Source of the DNA: Bolinopsis microptera
Taxonomy: Eukaryota > Ctenophora > Tentaculata > Lobata > Bolinopsidae
DNA: 64,000 nt
Direction of reading: 5' to 3'
NCBI RefSeq assembly: GCF_026151205.1
Contig: NC_087079.1
Coordinates: 16,486,945 to 16,550,944, forward strand
Shown here: one piece after another, positions 21,301 through 29,539 of the stretch
Layout: the number at the start of each line of letters is the position of its first letter
How positions within the stretch are numbered: position 1 is the first letter of the stretch
Made by a program: the position numbers and the translations under genes
The notes under the pieces: model-generated
Databases searched by the model: none
Told to the model about the DNA's origin: nothing
What the model saw: only the letters and a program-made list of their open reading frames with translations

Positions 21301-22408
21301 CGTTTGTCACTGCAGCCATAAAAGAACAAAAATCACTAAACTTACCTTGGTATCGATACATAAAACCACTCCTTGAACTAGATGAAATTTACAAACTAGA
21401 TCACGTAACTGCGCACCGAATTCTCAATACAAATGCAGCTAACAAAGCCGCGCCCAACCCTGTAAGTGATCACAAATTATTAAAAGACTCCCTCATAAAT
21501 CAGTCAAATTTTAGTCAATCCATCAAACCACTATGCAGCAAAAAGTATAGAATTCCTAAAATCATCGAAGCTCTAACCAATCAATTCAAAAAATGTTGGC
21601 AATATCAAAAATCTACTTCTTCTAAACTCTCATTCTATCACTCAATCAAACACACCTTCAACCGAGAGCCCTACTTATACTTATGCAAAGGCTTTTCTCG
21701 TCGTTACAGTACCACAAAACTTAGAATCAGCGCACATGATCTCCATATTGAAAGAGGCAGATACTCCAACACACCCCGTGAGCAAAGACTATGTGGTTGG
21801 TGCCAATCAAGTATGGGCGTTGAGACCATCGAAGACGAGTCGCATGTTCTTTACATATGTGACTTGTATTCAAAACAGAGGTCGAAATTAGTCAAAAATC
21901 TTTCTCAAATGCCAATCATTGAAATAAGCAATGAAATCACCGACTCCAGCAATATCAATGAAACAAATCTCAAAGATCATCTCATGGAAATTTTGTCTCC
22001 TTACTAAACTGTAATTCCTCAAAAACACCAGAGCCTCCATATTCACTGCCACCGCTCACTTGATATTCAACCAAACACCCCACAGTATACTCAATTTCAA
22101 GAAAGGCGCTCCTATGCTGTCAACTGTGTGTGCACTTTTTTCCTTCGCTGCTCCGAAGAGCGAAATAGCTTCACCGAAGATACGCGTCAGCGTAATTCAA
22201 ATGCACGAAACTTAAACAATTTTACTATCAATTTGGTGAGAACCTCGCGAATTAGTCATAATTAAGACTCAAGGATAACCCTGGCCCTGACTTCAAGCAA
22301 AGATGATTGTTTTCATTAACTTCTGTAAACAATTATGACGGTCCATGATAATGGATCTATAATTTAATTTTAATCCTGTGTAAATCCTGTGTAATCCTGT
22401 GTAAATCC
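14214..22408 (+). mobile_element. 8.2-kb two-ORF APE-type non-LTR retrotransposon
   Basis: Its bounds come from comparison with segment copy 1, which continues GACACCAC|TTGGCCGGGGTCC at 10241/10242, whereas here LINE sequence intervenes and the segment resumes TTGGGGGTCC at 22409. The 3' end carries short repeats of AATCCTGTGTA, a LINE-like tail. Both ORFs are free of stops, so this copy is young or recently active. The 5' end may be truncated, because ORF1 runs open into the flank. ORF1/ORF2 spacing is 38 bp. Endonuclease type and SGNH-bearing ORF1 fit CR1/L2-group relatives; the clade is left open. Confidence 0.88.
18339..22007 (+). CDS. LINE ORF2: APE endonuclease and reverse transcriptase
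   Basis: 1222 codons, intact. The endonuclease domain (about residues 20-285) shows SWNIQ, CLQEI, SGGVGILI, GDFNSR, VIDYIAV and the terminal SDH, the expected catalytic set of apurinic-type nucleases. The reverse transcriptase follows: PLHKKGNKSDPDNYRAVAVS, QLGFTKKAQTYDH, FVDFKKAFDSV (motif A), GTEQGHPLSPDLF (motif B), and LLWADDLILLS (motif C, with Trp where Tyr or Phe is usual). Near the C terminus CGWC..H..C forms a possible zinc knuckle shared with the fragment at 12.9 kb. It nicks target DNA and copies the LINE RNA by target-primed reverse transcription. The start at 18339 is the first ATG after ORF1. Confidence 0.95.
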   Translation: MTRNTQKNTQVSINKNSIKILSWNIQSPSSVDGSKFEIESFQNVIKDHDIACLQEIRREVHLVGYRSICNIRKDGKSGGVGILIKNELIEGIEFIKNTECSDYLVCRLDKDFFNLSEDTFIVNVYIRPFNSSASNPTDNGKDALKNIEDVVNELREEGEVILCGDFNSRIGQKTGMIREDSTNVVPLPDDYEPDNFLPRNSLDSITNTYGTHFLNLVKHNQLTILNGRTLGDLVGNFTSIQKNGCSVIDYIAVTNSTKIRINYFKILTFTEHSDHKPLSTELQCNRFAINKCAPLQDTYQTAPTRYIINEENKDDFFEAQSENLSLTLIHELQSNIDLLTNQNILADNDRNYETELKDINKRLSEHLRDMASKCFKQTKPPKKSHTSNKPWFNWKTRLGKREFRKATDATSKFPSNNLIRENYYLVKGSYKRLKNSAKNEFFARMNEDIEGGKILNWQSFKKLKNQKKETLNFDSHDMNRFETFFGNLYSDNHKTINENKKVSMIDQADLINQGATHPESLNSLITKTELDSSIKSLKNGKASSLDMINNEIIKSLDTNHKLIMLNLFNACFSQGIYPWNVSIISPLHKKGNKSDPDNYRAVAVSSVIGKLFSTILLERLIRFRSENCPDPPNQLGFTKKAQTYDHILTMKTIASKYKLLGKPVYAVFVDFKKAFDSVCRQALFLKLAKNGITGNFYNVLKNMYSNSYAYIKLSGHLSKRFQIRKGTEQGHPLSPDLFKVFLSDMSCLLDFPNCPVLSNLTVSHLLWADDLILLSLDQETTQKQLNILGNFCKEWGIEINELKTQAVIFGKKTLKQDIQNIKFTLNGSNLEIVDSYCYLGFELHQSGQVQIAQQNLKTKAMRAFFGLKRVVMRSKLSFKALLTLFDSLIKPILLYGAPIWTPTSTINKSLCKTINSTEATATNLLKKISASLQERVHISFLKWALGVHRKASNVGVWGETGRIPLIYQSIRLTLNYFKRLNTKSKSNSFVTAAIKEQKSLNLPWYRYIKPLLELDEIYKLDHVTAHRILNTNAANKAAPNPVSDHKLLKDSLINQSNFSQSIKPLCSKKYRIPKIIEALTNQFKKCWQYQKSTSSKLSFYHSIKHTFNREPYLYLCKGFSRRYSTTKLRISAHDLHIERGRYSNTPREQRLCGWCQSSMGVETIEDESHVLYICDLYSKQRSKLVKNLSQMPIIEISNEITDSSNINETNLKDHLMEILSPY

Positions 22409-22484
22409 TTGGGGGTCCACATTTTGGGCTCTAAAACACAAAATCAGGTGCGCCATTTTTAGGTGGGGTATAAGTACCATTATG

Positions 22485-22571
22485 TAACTCTAATTAGTCA
22501 GTCACTAACTCTAATTAGTTAGTCACTAACTCTAATTAGGTAGTCACTAACTCTAATTAGTTAGTCACTAA
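22485..22571. repeat. 21-bp tandem repeat, about four copies
   Basis: Units of TAACTCTAATTAGTTAGTCAC with one or two changes each. Confidence 0.85.
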
Positions 22572-22676
22572 CTGTATATTTTTTATAGGGTACATTTTGT
22601 TACTGATTGTACATTGAAAATCAAAAAGTTGCACATGTGAGGACACGCCCAAATATTTTTAATCTATTACAATTGC

Positions 22677-22846
22677 AAATGAATGGGAAAAGCGAGCGAC
22701 CGATTTCATTCTCGGTATAATCAATTTGCATTTGCGGACGGTAATTATTCGAATTAATATCATTTCCTTTTGCTTGGGAGAGAGAGACACTGCATGTTGC
22801 GGTCCACTCTACCCATGATTATGGGTTTTGGTCAAATAAATACTGA
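22677..22846. mobile_element. single arm of the 517-bp inverted-repeat element
   Basis: Runs from GAATGGGAAAAGCGAGCGAC to CATGATTATGGGTTTTGGT and matches the right arm of the element at 49519-50035. No opposite arm is found nearby, so it is a truncated copy. Confidence 0.75.
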
Positions 22847-22849
22847 CAA

Positions 22850-25364
22850 ATTTATATATCCTACCTGGTACGATAAGTTCGTTACACAAGCCATAGTTGC
22901 ATGTTTCAATTGCACAGGCATAATCCTTCAAATCGTCCAAAGTATTTTCAAATTCAGATTTTAATCCCCTACATTTATCCAAGTCTGATGACGTGCATCT
23001 GCCGCCTTCATACATTTATAACTTTTCATATAGCTGAACCTGCTACCCTCATAGAAGGTCGTGGCAAGAGATGCGCACACGTCTTTTCCGGCCGGACACT
23101 GAGAAAAGACAATTTTATTATTTACCACCATATTTTCACATATAAATCAATCAATAAACATACATTCGAATAAATAATACCCAACTAAATTTTGGCCCTA
23201 GATGCTTAGATGGTAACATACTATAGGGCCAGGGGTCGTTCACATATTACGCAATCACTTTTTTTACCATCCCCCCCCCCCCCCCTCCGTAATCAGTTTT
23301 ACACATAGCTATTGTATCAAGATTACACTAGCGTAATCATTTGGAAACCACCTCCCCCTCGGCTGATTACGTAATATGTGAACGACCTCCTATTATAAAT
23401 AGAATTGAGTGGAATAAATCCATACGCTAGCAGCTAACTGGCTATACCTGTTGAACGCTGTATTTGGTACAGGTATTTTTAACCCCTGATTTCAAATTTG
23501 CGTCCAGGCATTTCCAACAAGTAAGCGATTGAGCTCGTGCCACCATTGCCACTATTATAGCTATTGCTATATTCATTTTAGCTTCTTTGCTTTAGGCTAC
23601 TGTAGATATATTGTTAATAAATGTCAGTTTTGATATTGAAAAAACAGGACTGTTTATCCCGACCTAGGATACAGCCGATGAAATGTAACTCAACGCAATG
23701 AAAACAACCGATGATACAATAATAAGGACTTGCACGTGCAGACAAAGACGAAGTTTCACTCAATAAATCAAACCGGGTTAAGTGAATAAGGAGTAGGATC
23801 GTTAAAACTGTGCAGGGATTATTTACAAAATAACACCGCAACTTATTATCTATCCCGTTTCTTAGCAGTATCCCAGAGGGGTTTATAGCAGCCTACAAAA
23901 GCTACAATCAGACAGTAAGCTCAGCTACAACAACAATAAAACATACCTTACCCTTATTCTTAAATCCAAATTTATAAACTGCTGTACTATACGCAGTGAG
24001 TATCCGAGGTGCCGTGCAGCTCTATCCGCATTATCTTAAATGATTAGAGGTATCTATAACATATAACTTATTGTTCCATTGAAAACTTACTGTTTTATTT
24101 GATTGTTTGACTTAATAGTTAGAGTATGAGGTCAGCTGAGCACCAACTGACCAACTTAGGCCCCTTCCAGCCATTGCCACGCTACCATCTAATATGGCAG
24201 GTTTTATAGAAAGGCTGATAATCACTTTGAAGCCTTAATATGATTCCAGAAAAATTAACCGCCAATCGAAATCATCCTGCCTATTTATCTTATTCGCGCA
24301 GGGATGTATCCCAAGCGATTATTTAATCGAGTTGTTGATTATTAGAAAAGTCTGCAAAAATATGATTACCTGAGGACCCCAGGCTTTAATGTTGGTAAAC
24401 GAATAGAGATTAGGCGGAATGACAGGCTGAGCGCGGCCCAGTAAAAATATGACAAAACCTGCTTCATCTTTCCACTACCTATAACCCACAGCAGGTTCGT
24501 TCTAATTAGACAGGTTTTCCGTTAAATAAAAAGTCGAATGCTGCAGATTTAATGCATATCCTGCGTAAGCTTAGATAATTCGAATCAATTTGTTGCGTGA
24601 TTAAACCTAAATTGGCAGGTTTTGTAATTAAGTTTAAGGTGGACAAAAATGTTGATTTTTGCAGGATTTGTCAAAATAGCAGGTTTTTGGATAATTTGAG
24701 TGTACATTGTACAATGTGGTAAAAAGTGCATAATAACGAAGTTCATAAAAGCATGAAAACAATTATGTAATATATATATATATACGATGACAATTTAAAA
24801 ACGAGGAAACAGCTGATAATAATGAATGACAATTTGCAATTACCCAAGAAAAATTATAAACCAATCTATCGCATCTACAGGCTGAAGACAAAGTGCCGTT
24901 ATCCTGTGCTTATACAGGCACAGCAGGCTCAGAGCTTTGTTTGATAAGGTATTGTAGATACCTCATGCTGTTCGGCTTTGTATTGGAGATTCCTTAAGGC
25001 AAGATGATCAAGAATAGACGGCTTCAAGTCTCCGCCGTACTCCGTTTTATCGATTCGTTAGTTATAATACGTACATAACTTCACAATGTACAGGGTGTAA
25101 ACTGTAACCAGCTACCTTACGAGACATATTTATGTTTGACATACCTTATCGGACCTTATTTGATTTTGAACGGACATTATGTGAACGGACATTATGTTGA
25201 ACGGACGTTAAAATTAACGCTCGCATTGACATACGTTGCATGCCACTTTTCGCGCGCGAAGTTCAAAACCATCAAAAATCCGAATTTGTAAATCAATTTT
25301 TCAATACAACAAGTAAGAAATTGAAAAGCAGTCGTTGACGTTAGGCATTAAAAATGTTAAATGC
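22850..25364. other. gene-free stretch with one small MITE
   Basis: Apart from the element at 23231-23401, it is AT-rich non-coding DNA. A stretch at 24366-24444 is repeated inverted inside the element at 26866-27173. CAAAACCTGC/GCAGGTTTT motifs recur in both orientations between 24190 and 24690, and a short TA run lies near 24770. No credible exon was found. Confidence 0.5.
23231..23401. mobile_element. short MITE with AGGGGTCGTTCAC termini
   Basis: Left end AGGGGTCGTTCACATATTAC; right end GATTACGTAATATGTGAACG then ACCTCCT: inverted termini of the family at 5547-6071. A 15-base C run sits just inside the left end, as in the larger copy. Confidence 0.82.
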
Positions 25365-25440
25365 TGTGCAGATGAGGTATGAAGGTACGTCGGCCATATC
25401 CTTCGGAAGATATCCCGGTTTTCGAATTCTAAATCATCGA
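25365..25440 (+). pseudogene. decayed LINE C-terminal remnant, plus strand
   Basis: The plus strand reads RYVGHILRKISRF in one frame, resembling the R-x-x-GH-x-x-R motif near the end of LINE reverse transcriptase proteins. Flanking frames are broken. Weak by itself; supported by a second LINE remnant next door. Confidence 0.35.
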
Positions 25441-25639
25441 GATGGCTGGTATGGTAGAAGATATCGTCGTTGACATGAACCACCGAAGGTAGCCTTTGCC
25501 GGTAACACGACTCCTGTCCGACAGCGACATCTGTCCGACTCAGGGTACCAGAAAAAAACGACATCTGTCCGAAATTGTGATCTGATTTCAATACGACATA
25601 CATTTCCAATTAGAGACATGATCTGAACTTTTACTTGCT

Positions 25640-25935
25640 AATTTGTATACGTAACATTTCCGATTTGAGATATGATCTGAGCCATAGTTTACTGCCTGCC
25701 TGCCTGCCAAGATCGATCCAGATGAAATCTGGAACGAGTTTCGTGTCAACGCTTCTCTCCATTTATATCTATCACACATGAGCAAACGCAGCTGGTCAGG
25801 TTCCATTACAGTGTCTTCAAGTAGAACGTCCAGGAAGGTCTTATGTGGTCATCCTTGATAACGCTGGCCATAGGATGGTTGCCAAAAAGAAGTTGTTGAG
25901 CAGGTTGGTCCTGTAGACGGTATGTTACGTGGTTA
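25640..25935 (-). pseudogene. decayed LINE ORF2 C-terminal remnant, minus strand
   Basis: Minus-strand frame KTFLDVLLEDTVMEPDQLRL followed by LMCDRYKWREALTR is typical of the last residues of RTE/L1-like ORF2 proteins, in which a D-T-G-x-x-x-x-x-L-x-x-x-M-x-D-R-x-x-W pattern precedes the stop. The upstream coding part is frameshifted (..GNHPMASVIKDDH..). No intact reverse transcriptase remains. Confidence 0.5.
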
Positions 25936-25939
25936 TTGA

Positions 25940-26865
25940 GTTATTGACTATTGTATAATGTACACGCGCCTATCAAAATAGGATTTCTATCGTGGGAATA
26001 GCTACAGAGGTATGGAACTATAATTATTATGAGAAACCCCGGCACTGGTCATATCCGGCGGTTTTTACATTTACGAACCGACTAGCTAGACAGCTATTGA
26101 CAGTCTGACAGGGTGGCTCACTCAAATTTGAACTTTGACACGTCCAAATTCCACGTTAAATCGAGGCTTTAATGTAGTAACCAGATTCATTATAAATAAC
26201 ATTTATGTCATGATAATCAATATGACCATCAGCTGGTTAGGCTAGCGTGTAATAAATATGTAATAAATTGTTGGTATGGTGACCAGCCTCACAGAGCTAG
26301 CTCTATGAGGCTGGTCAACAAACCGGTAGGACAATAAGAAAATGTAAAACATGCCCCGTCAATAGGTCTCAGCAAACCTTAAGTTAACATAAGTTGAAAT
26401 ATGCCGTACGGATGCCTATTATGGATCGCTTCCCCCTGGTTTAAAGTTCTGGCTGAAGATTGATTAAAAATGGAATTTTCAACTAAAACGATAAATGAGG
26501 AAGGAATTTAAACAGGCAACAAAGAATTTGCTTCATGGGTCATGTGCTGACATGCACCCTGTTAGCGTTCACGTGCACCCTCCCAGTTTCTAATTCTAGT
26601 AATTTGATCTCATGCAGAATATGCAGCAGGGGTGCCGACCAGAGTAACAGGTCAGTGTTAGCAAGTTAGAACAGTGACTATTGAATGTATGATAGATAAC
26701 AGCCTATACTACAGCGGTGGATCTAAATGTCACAGGTCAAACCCGGGGTGGACTATTTACATTGAGCGTCCCAACGGCTCCTAGCTGACACATGGTAGAA
26801 CCTGGTAAGCTCGGGAAATTGAGTCAAACTTAACCCTAATTGTCATGTCCTCCTGTAGGTTTTAC
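25940..26865. other. gene-free stretch, nothing recognised
   Basis: Mixed AT-rich sequence. A small palindrome around GACCAGCCTCACAGAGCTAG occurs near 26280-26310. No ORF or element could be supported. Confidence 0.45.
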
Positions 26866-27173
26866 GGTTCTTTTGCGATAGTCAAAACGCGACAACTAGC
26901 GCTGGATGGCGACAACTAGCGCTGGATGGCGACAATTATCTTACTGGGCCGCGCTCAGCCTGTCATTCCGCCTAATCTCTATCCGGTTGTTTACCAACAT
27001 TAAAGCCTGGGGTCCTCAGGTAACAATTATCGAACATATATATTTTGCGCTGGCCAGCGTTATCCAGCGCTGGATAGCGACAACTAGCGCTGGATGGCGA
27101 CAACTAGCGCTGGATAGCGCTAGTTGTCGCCATCCAGCGCTAGTTGTCGCGTTTTGACTATCGCAAAAGAACC
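26866..27173. mobile_element. inverted-repeat MITE with internal CAACTAGCGCTGGATGG repeats
   Basis: Ends GGTTCTTTTGCGATAGTCAA and its exact complement at the right. Both arms continue with tandem blocks of GCGACAACTAGCGCTGGATG. The centre (26941-27023) is an inverted copy of 24366-24444. The right end abuts copy A of the duplicated segment. No clear TSD. Confidence 0.85.
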
Positions 27174-27323
27174 AAATAACGGACTACCTCATAATCATAT
27201 CAGGCTTGGTCAAATTGTTTATGTCCCCAGAATCAATCTCACCAAATCCAATCTGGACAAAAGGTTTTTCAACTTTGTTCTGAGATCTTTGCTCCAGTAA
27301 TTGGTAATGTTGTAGGTTTATAA

Positions 27324-28355
27324 TAACATAAACCCGCCACGCAAAGGGTTTATATAACAGATCATCCCGCGCTAGCGGGATGATCTGATAAACACTTATA
27401 CGAGTGCGCGCAGCGCACGAGTTTTGTGTTAATATGTAATCCCGAAGCGCCAGCTGAGGGATTACATTTATTTAGCCCTGAGCGTGAAGTGTTTATGGAT
27501 TATAATTATCTCCGGCGATTTCGACAAGGGATTTATACTTTAGAAGAGAGTGATAAAATAGTTTTTATTTCGGAATACGGGTCTGATTTTAGTAATATTT
27601 TCATTTCTATTTGTGATGGTGATAACAAGTGATACGATAACGTACTAACAGATCTGGATGACTGAAGCCAAAATGTAGTTGAGTCGTTGAACAGGAATTT
27701 GGTCAAAGTCATTGAAGTCACGAGCAAATCTGGATGACTGAAGCCAAGAATTAAATTTGTTTAGAGCCCAGTTGTTGACTTTAACTGTACTGTCCGGAAC
27801 ACGATTGGAAAGCAGTTCATCAATCTGAATGTCAATCCGATCTGTCATAGTGGAGCAATAGCTTGAACGTTAGCAGGAACAAGAGCTGGAAGGAGAGCAA
27901 GCAAAACAATACTATTTTTAGGGCACGGACAAGGGTAGCTGGCTAGTCGCCAACTTCTCACGCCACGCGTTGGAGAAATTCCAAGAATTAGCTGCTTTGG
28001 CAACGTTCCCAGGAATTTGCGTGTAAAAGAAGTGGACGGTTACGATGTTTCATATCACGTGGTGCGCTTTCGTGTCACGTGGTATAGACTCGGCGTATGC
28101 TATTGGTGGCACGTGGTACGCACGTGACGCGCCCACGTGATCGCGCGTCTAACTGTTCTACTATTATCGAGTTCTAATCAGCAGTATCATTGATTATTGT
28201 AAGTCGGAGAATTGAATGATAAACATCAGTTACGACTAAAAAGCGGGCCGGGTTTATATAAATTTCCGGGGCGGGATGATATCACCTTGAGATGTTTATC
28301 TAACAGCGGGCCGGGCTGAGTGATAATATGATCCCGCGTCGAAATCCCGGAAATA
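27324..28355. mobile_element. 1.0-kb insertion with TTTATAA flanks and GC palindromes
   Basis: Interrupts GTAGGTTTATAACCTACC, which is continuous in copies B and C. Flanked by TTTATAA (27317-27323, 28356-28362). Contains palindromes ATCATCCCGCG/CGCGGGATGAT near both ends, a GTGCGC-GCA-GCGCAC hairpin at about 27403, and several CACGTG/CACGTGG motifs at 28055-28140. The termini are not perfect inverted repeats. It carries a recombinase-like remnant on the minus strand. Confidence 0.78.
27645..27848 (-). pseudogene. Crypton-like tyrosine recombinase N-terminal remnant
   Basis: The minus-strand frame reads IDELLSNRVPDSTVKVNNWA then LNKFNSWLQSSR..FDQIPVQRLNYILA. This is the pattern of the N-terminal SAM-like core-binding region of Crypton/DUF3504 recombinases: a short acidic lead, P-x-S-T, N-W-A-x-x-x-F-x-x-W, then a helix with L-N. 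The frame soon ends, and a stretch of about 22 bp (AAATCTGGATGACTGAAGCC) is duplicated at 27652 and 27727. No catalytic domain is visible. Confidence 0.45.
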
Positions 28356-28763
28356 TTTATAACCTACCAAAACTCGTCGACGGTCTTGTCGTAGTATTTG
28401 GAACAAATATTTTACGAGTATCACCTGTCAAATCCAATGTACTAAATAAAAGAATTTGTAATCAAAATAATTGGAGCAACATTTAAATAAGAACCATGTC
28501 AGCTGTAAGTGTAAGTGTAAGTACAACTACAATTTCAGTATAAATGAAATTATAAAAATAAAAGCGATCCTAAAACCGTCAGTAAAATAGAAATATTTGC
28601 TTCGCATCAGTTTGAAAACGATACATGAACTAATAGTCATACTGCCACCATATTAAATATTCGATCCCAGCCACACCAAATGATTCAAATAACGACTAAA
28701 AACACCACAAATAATACATTTATTCTTGCGGATGAAGGGTGCGGGCGAACATGGCACATGCAC

Positions 28764-29110
28764 TCATATACTCCCAGGAGTCCCCCGAGGTTTAGTATAA
28801 AGCGGTGTTTTAAGTCTAGTAGGGGTCACTGTCACTGACGCCGGCCTGAACGGGGAACCTATCTTAACTGGAGTAGTTAACATTGAGTTCATAGTTAGGG
28901 GCGAGTCCCACTGAGACGAAGTGGATTTGAGACGTCTGTAGCTGGCGGTGGTTAGGAAGACGATCCCAATGACGATTAGAAGGACGAGGAGTCCCAGGAC
29001 GACAGTGGGGAGGAGAGTGCTGATAAGTTCGGAAAACTCCAGTTTAATGGGAGGTGGAGTTAGGTCGGGTTCTGAGGGTGTTATCAGTACTTCGTACACT
29101 TCCTTCTGAC
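28764..29110 (-). CDS. terminal exon of single-pass membrane protein, copy A
   Basis: Acceptor CTGTTCCAACAG is followed by GQKEVYEVLITPSEPDLTPP, a hydrophobic segment PTVVLGLLVLLIVIGIVFL, then YRRLKS and a tail rich in Ser-Pro and Thr-Pro ending KPRGTPGSI-stop. The charge pattern puts the tail in the cytosol. An AATAAA signal (28719-28724, minus strand) lies 40 bp past the stop. Copy A has only this exon; its upstream partners are missing here because the segment is rearranged after 29163. Same exon intact at 45857-46203 and 53601-53947. Confidence 0.6.
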
Positions 29111-29539
29111 CTGTTGGAACAGAGTTAGAGACTAACATACTGAAGTTATTAGTTTTAGGATTTTACCGATTAATTTGATGAAAGGTGCGAGGAAAAACCT
29201 TTCTAACCTTTAATTGATATTCAGGCAACATATTATTCAGAACATGCTAGATTGAACAGTTTAAATGTTATCAACGCATTTAAATCTGATATTAAACACA
29301 ATCTTAGCCAATAGCACACTGAATAGACCAGTTGTTAAAAACGCTCTTTTCAAACATTATACATGAAGTTATACGCAATAAGACTGAACACAGGATTGAG
29401 CACATCTCAAAAAATCGTTTAGCCGTACTTAACTTATTTGATAACCTTGATCAATATCTAACCTTTTAATTGATATTCAGGCAACATATTATTCAGAACA
29501 TGCTAGATTGAACAGTTTAAATGTTATCAATCTGTGAAT

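Larger units (their letters stand above)
11088..22485. mobile_element. TIR-bounded exon-carrying element expanded by nested LINEs
   Basis: The left end GGTACTTATACCC..CCTAAAAATGGCGCACC..GATTTTGTG is matched inverted at 22438-22485 (CACAAAATC..GGTGCGCCATTTTTAGG..GGGTATAAGTACC), giving a TIR of about 45 bp. After removing the LINE fragment (11232-13525) and the full LINE (14214-22408), only about 0.9 kb remains, holding the two PAN-like exons. This is the plan of a Pack-type non-autonomous DNA transposon that captured host exons. No clear TSD was found at the outer edges. Confidence 0.6.
27174..29163. repeat. duplicated segment, copy A (split by an insertion)
   Basis: Starts AACGGACTACCTCAT and ends in TTTTACCGATTAATTTGATG, matching copies B and C. 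It carries the terminal exon of the membrane protein on the minus strand and is interrupted at 27324-28355. Beyond 29163 comes a short rearranged stretch in which about 80 bp (29200-29280) is repeated at 29457-29535. Confidence 0.85.
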
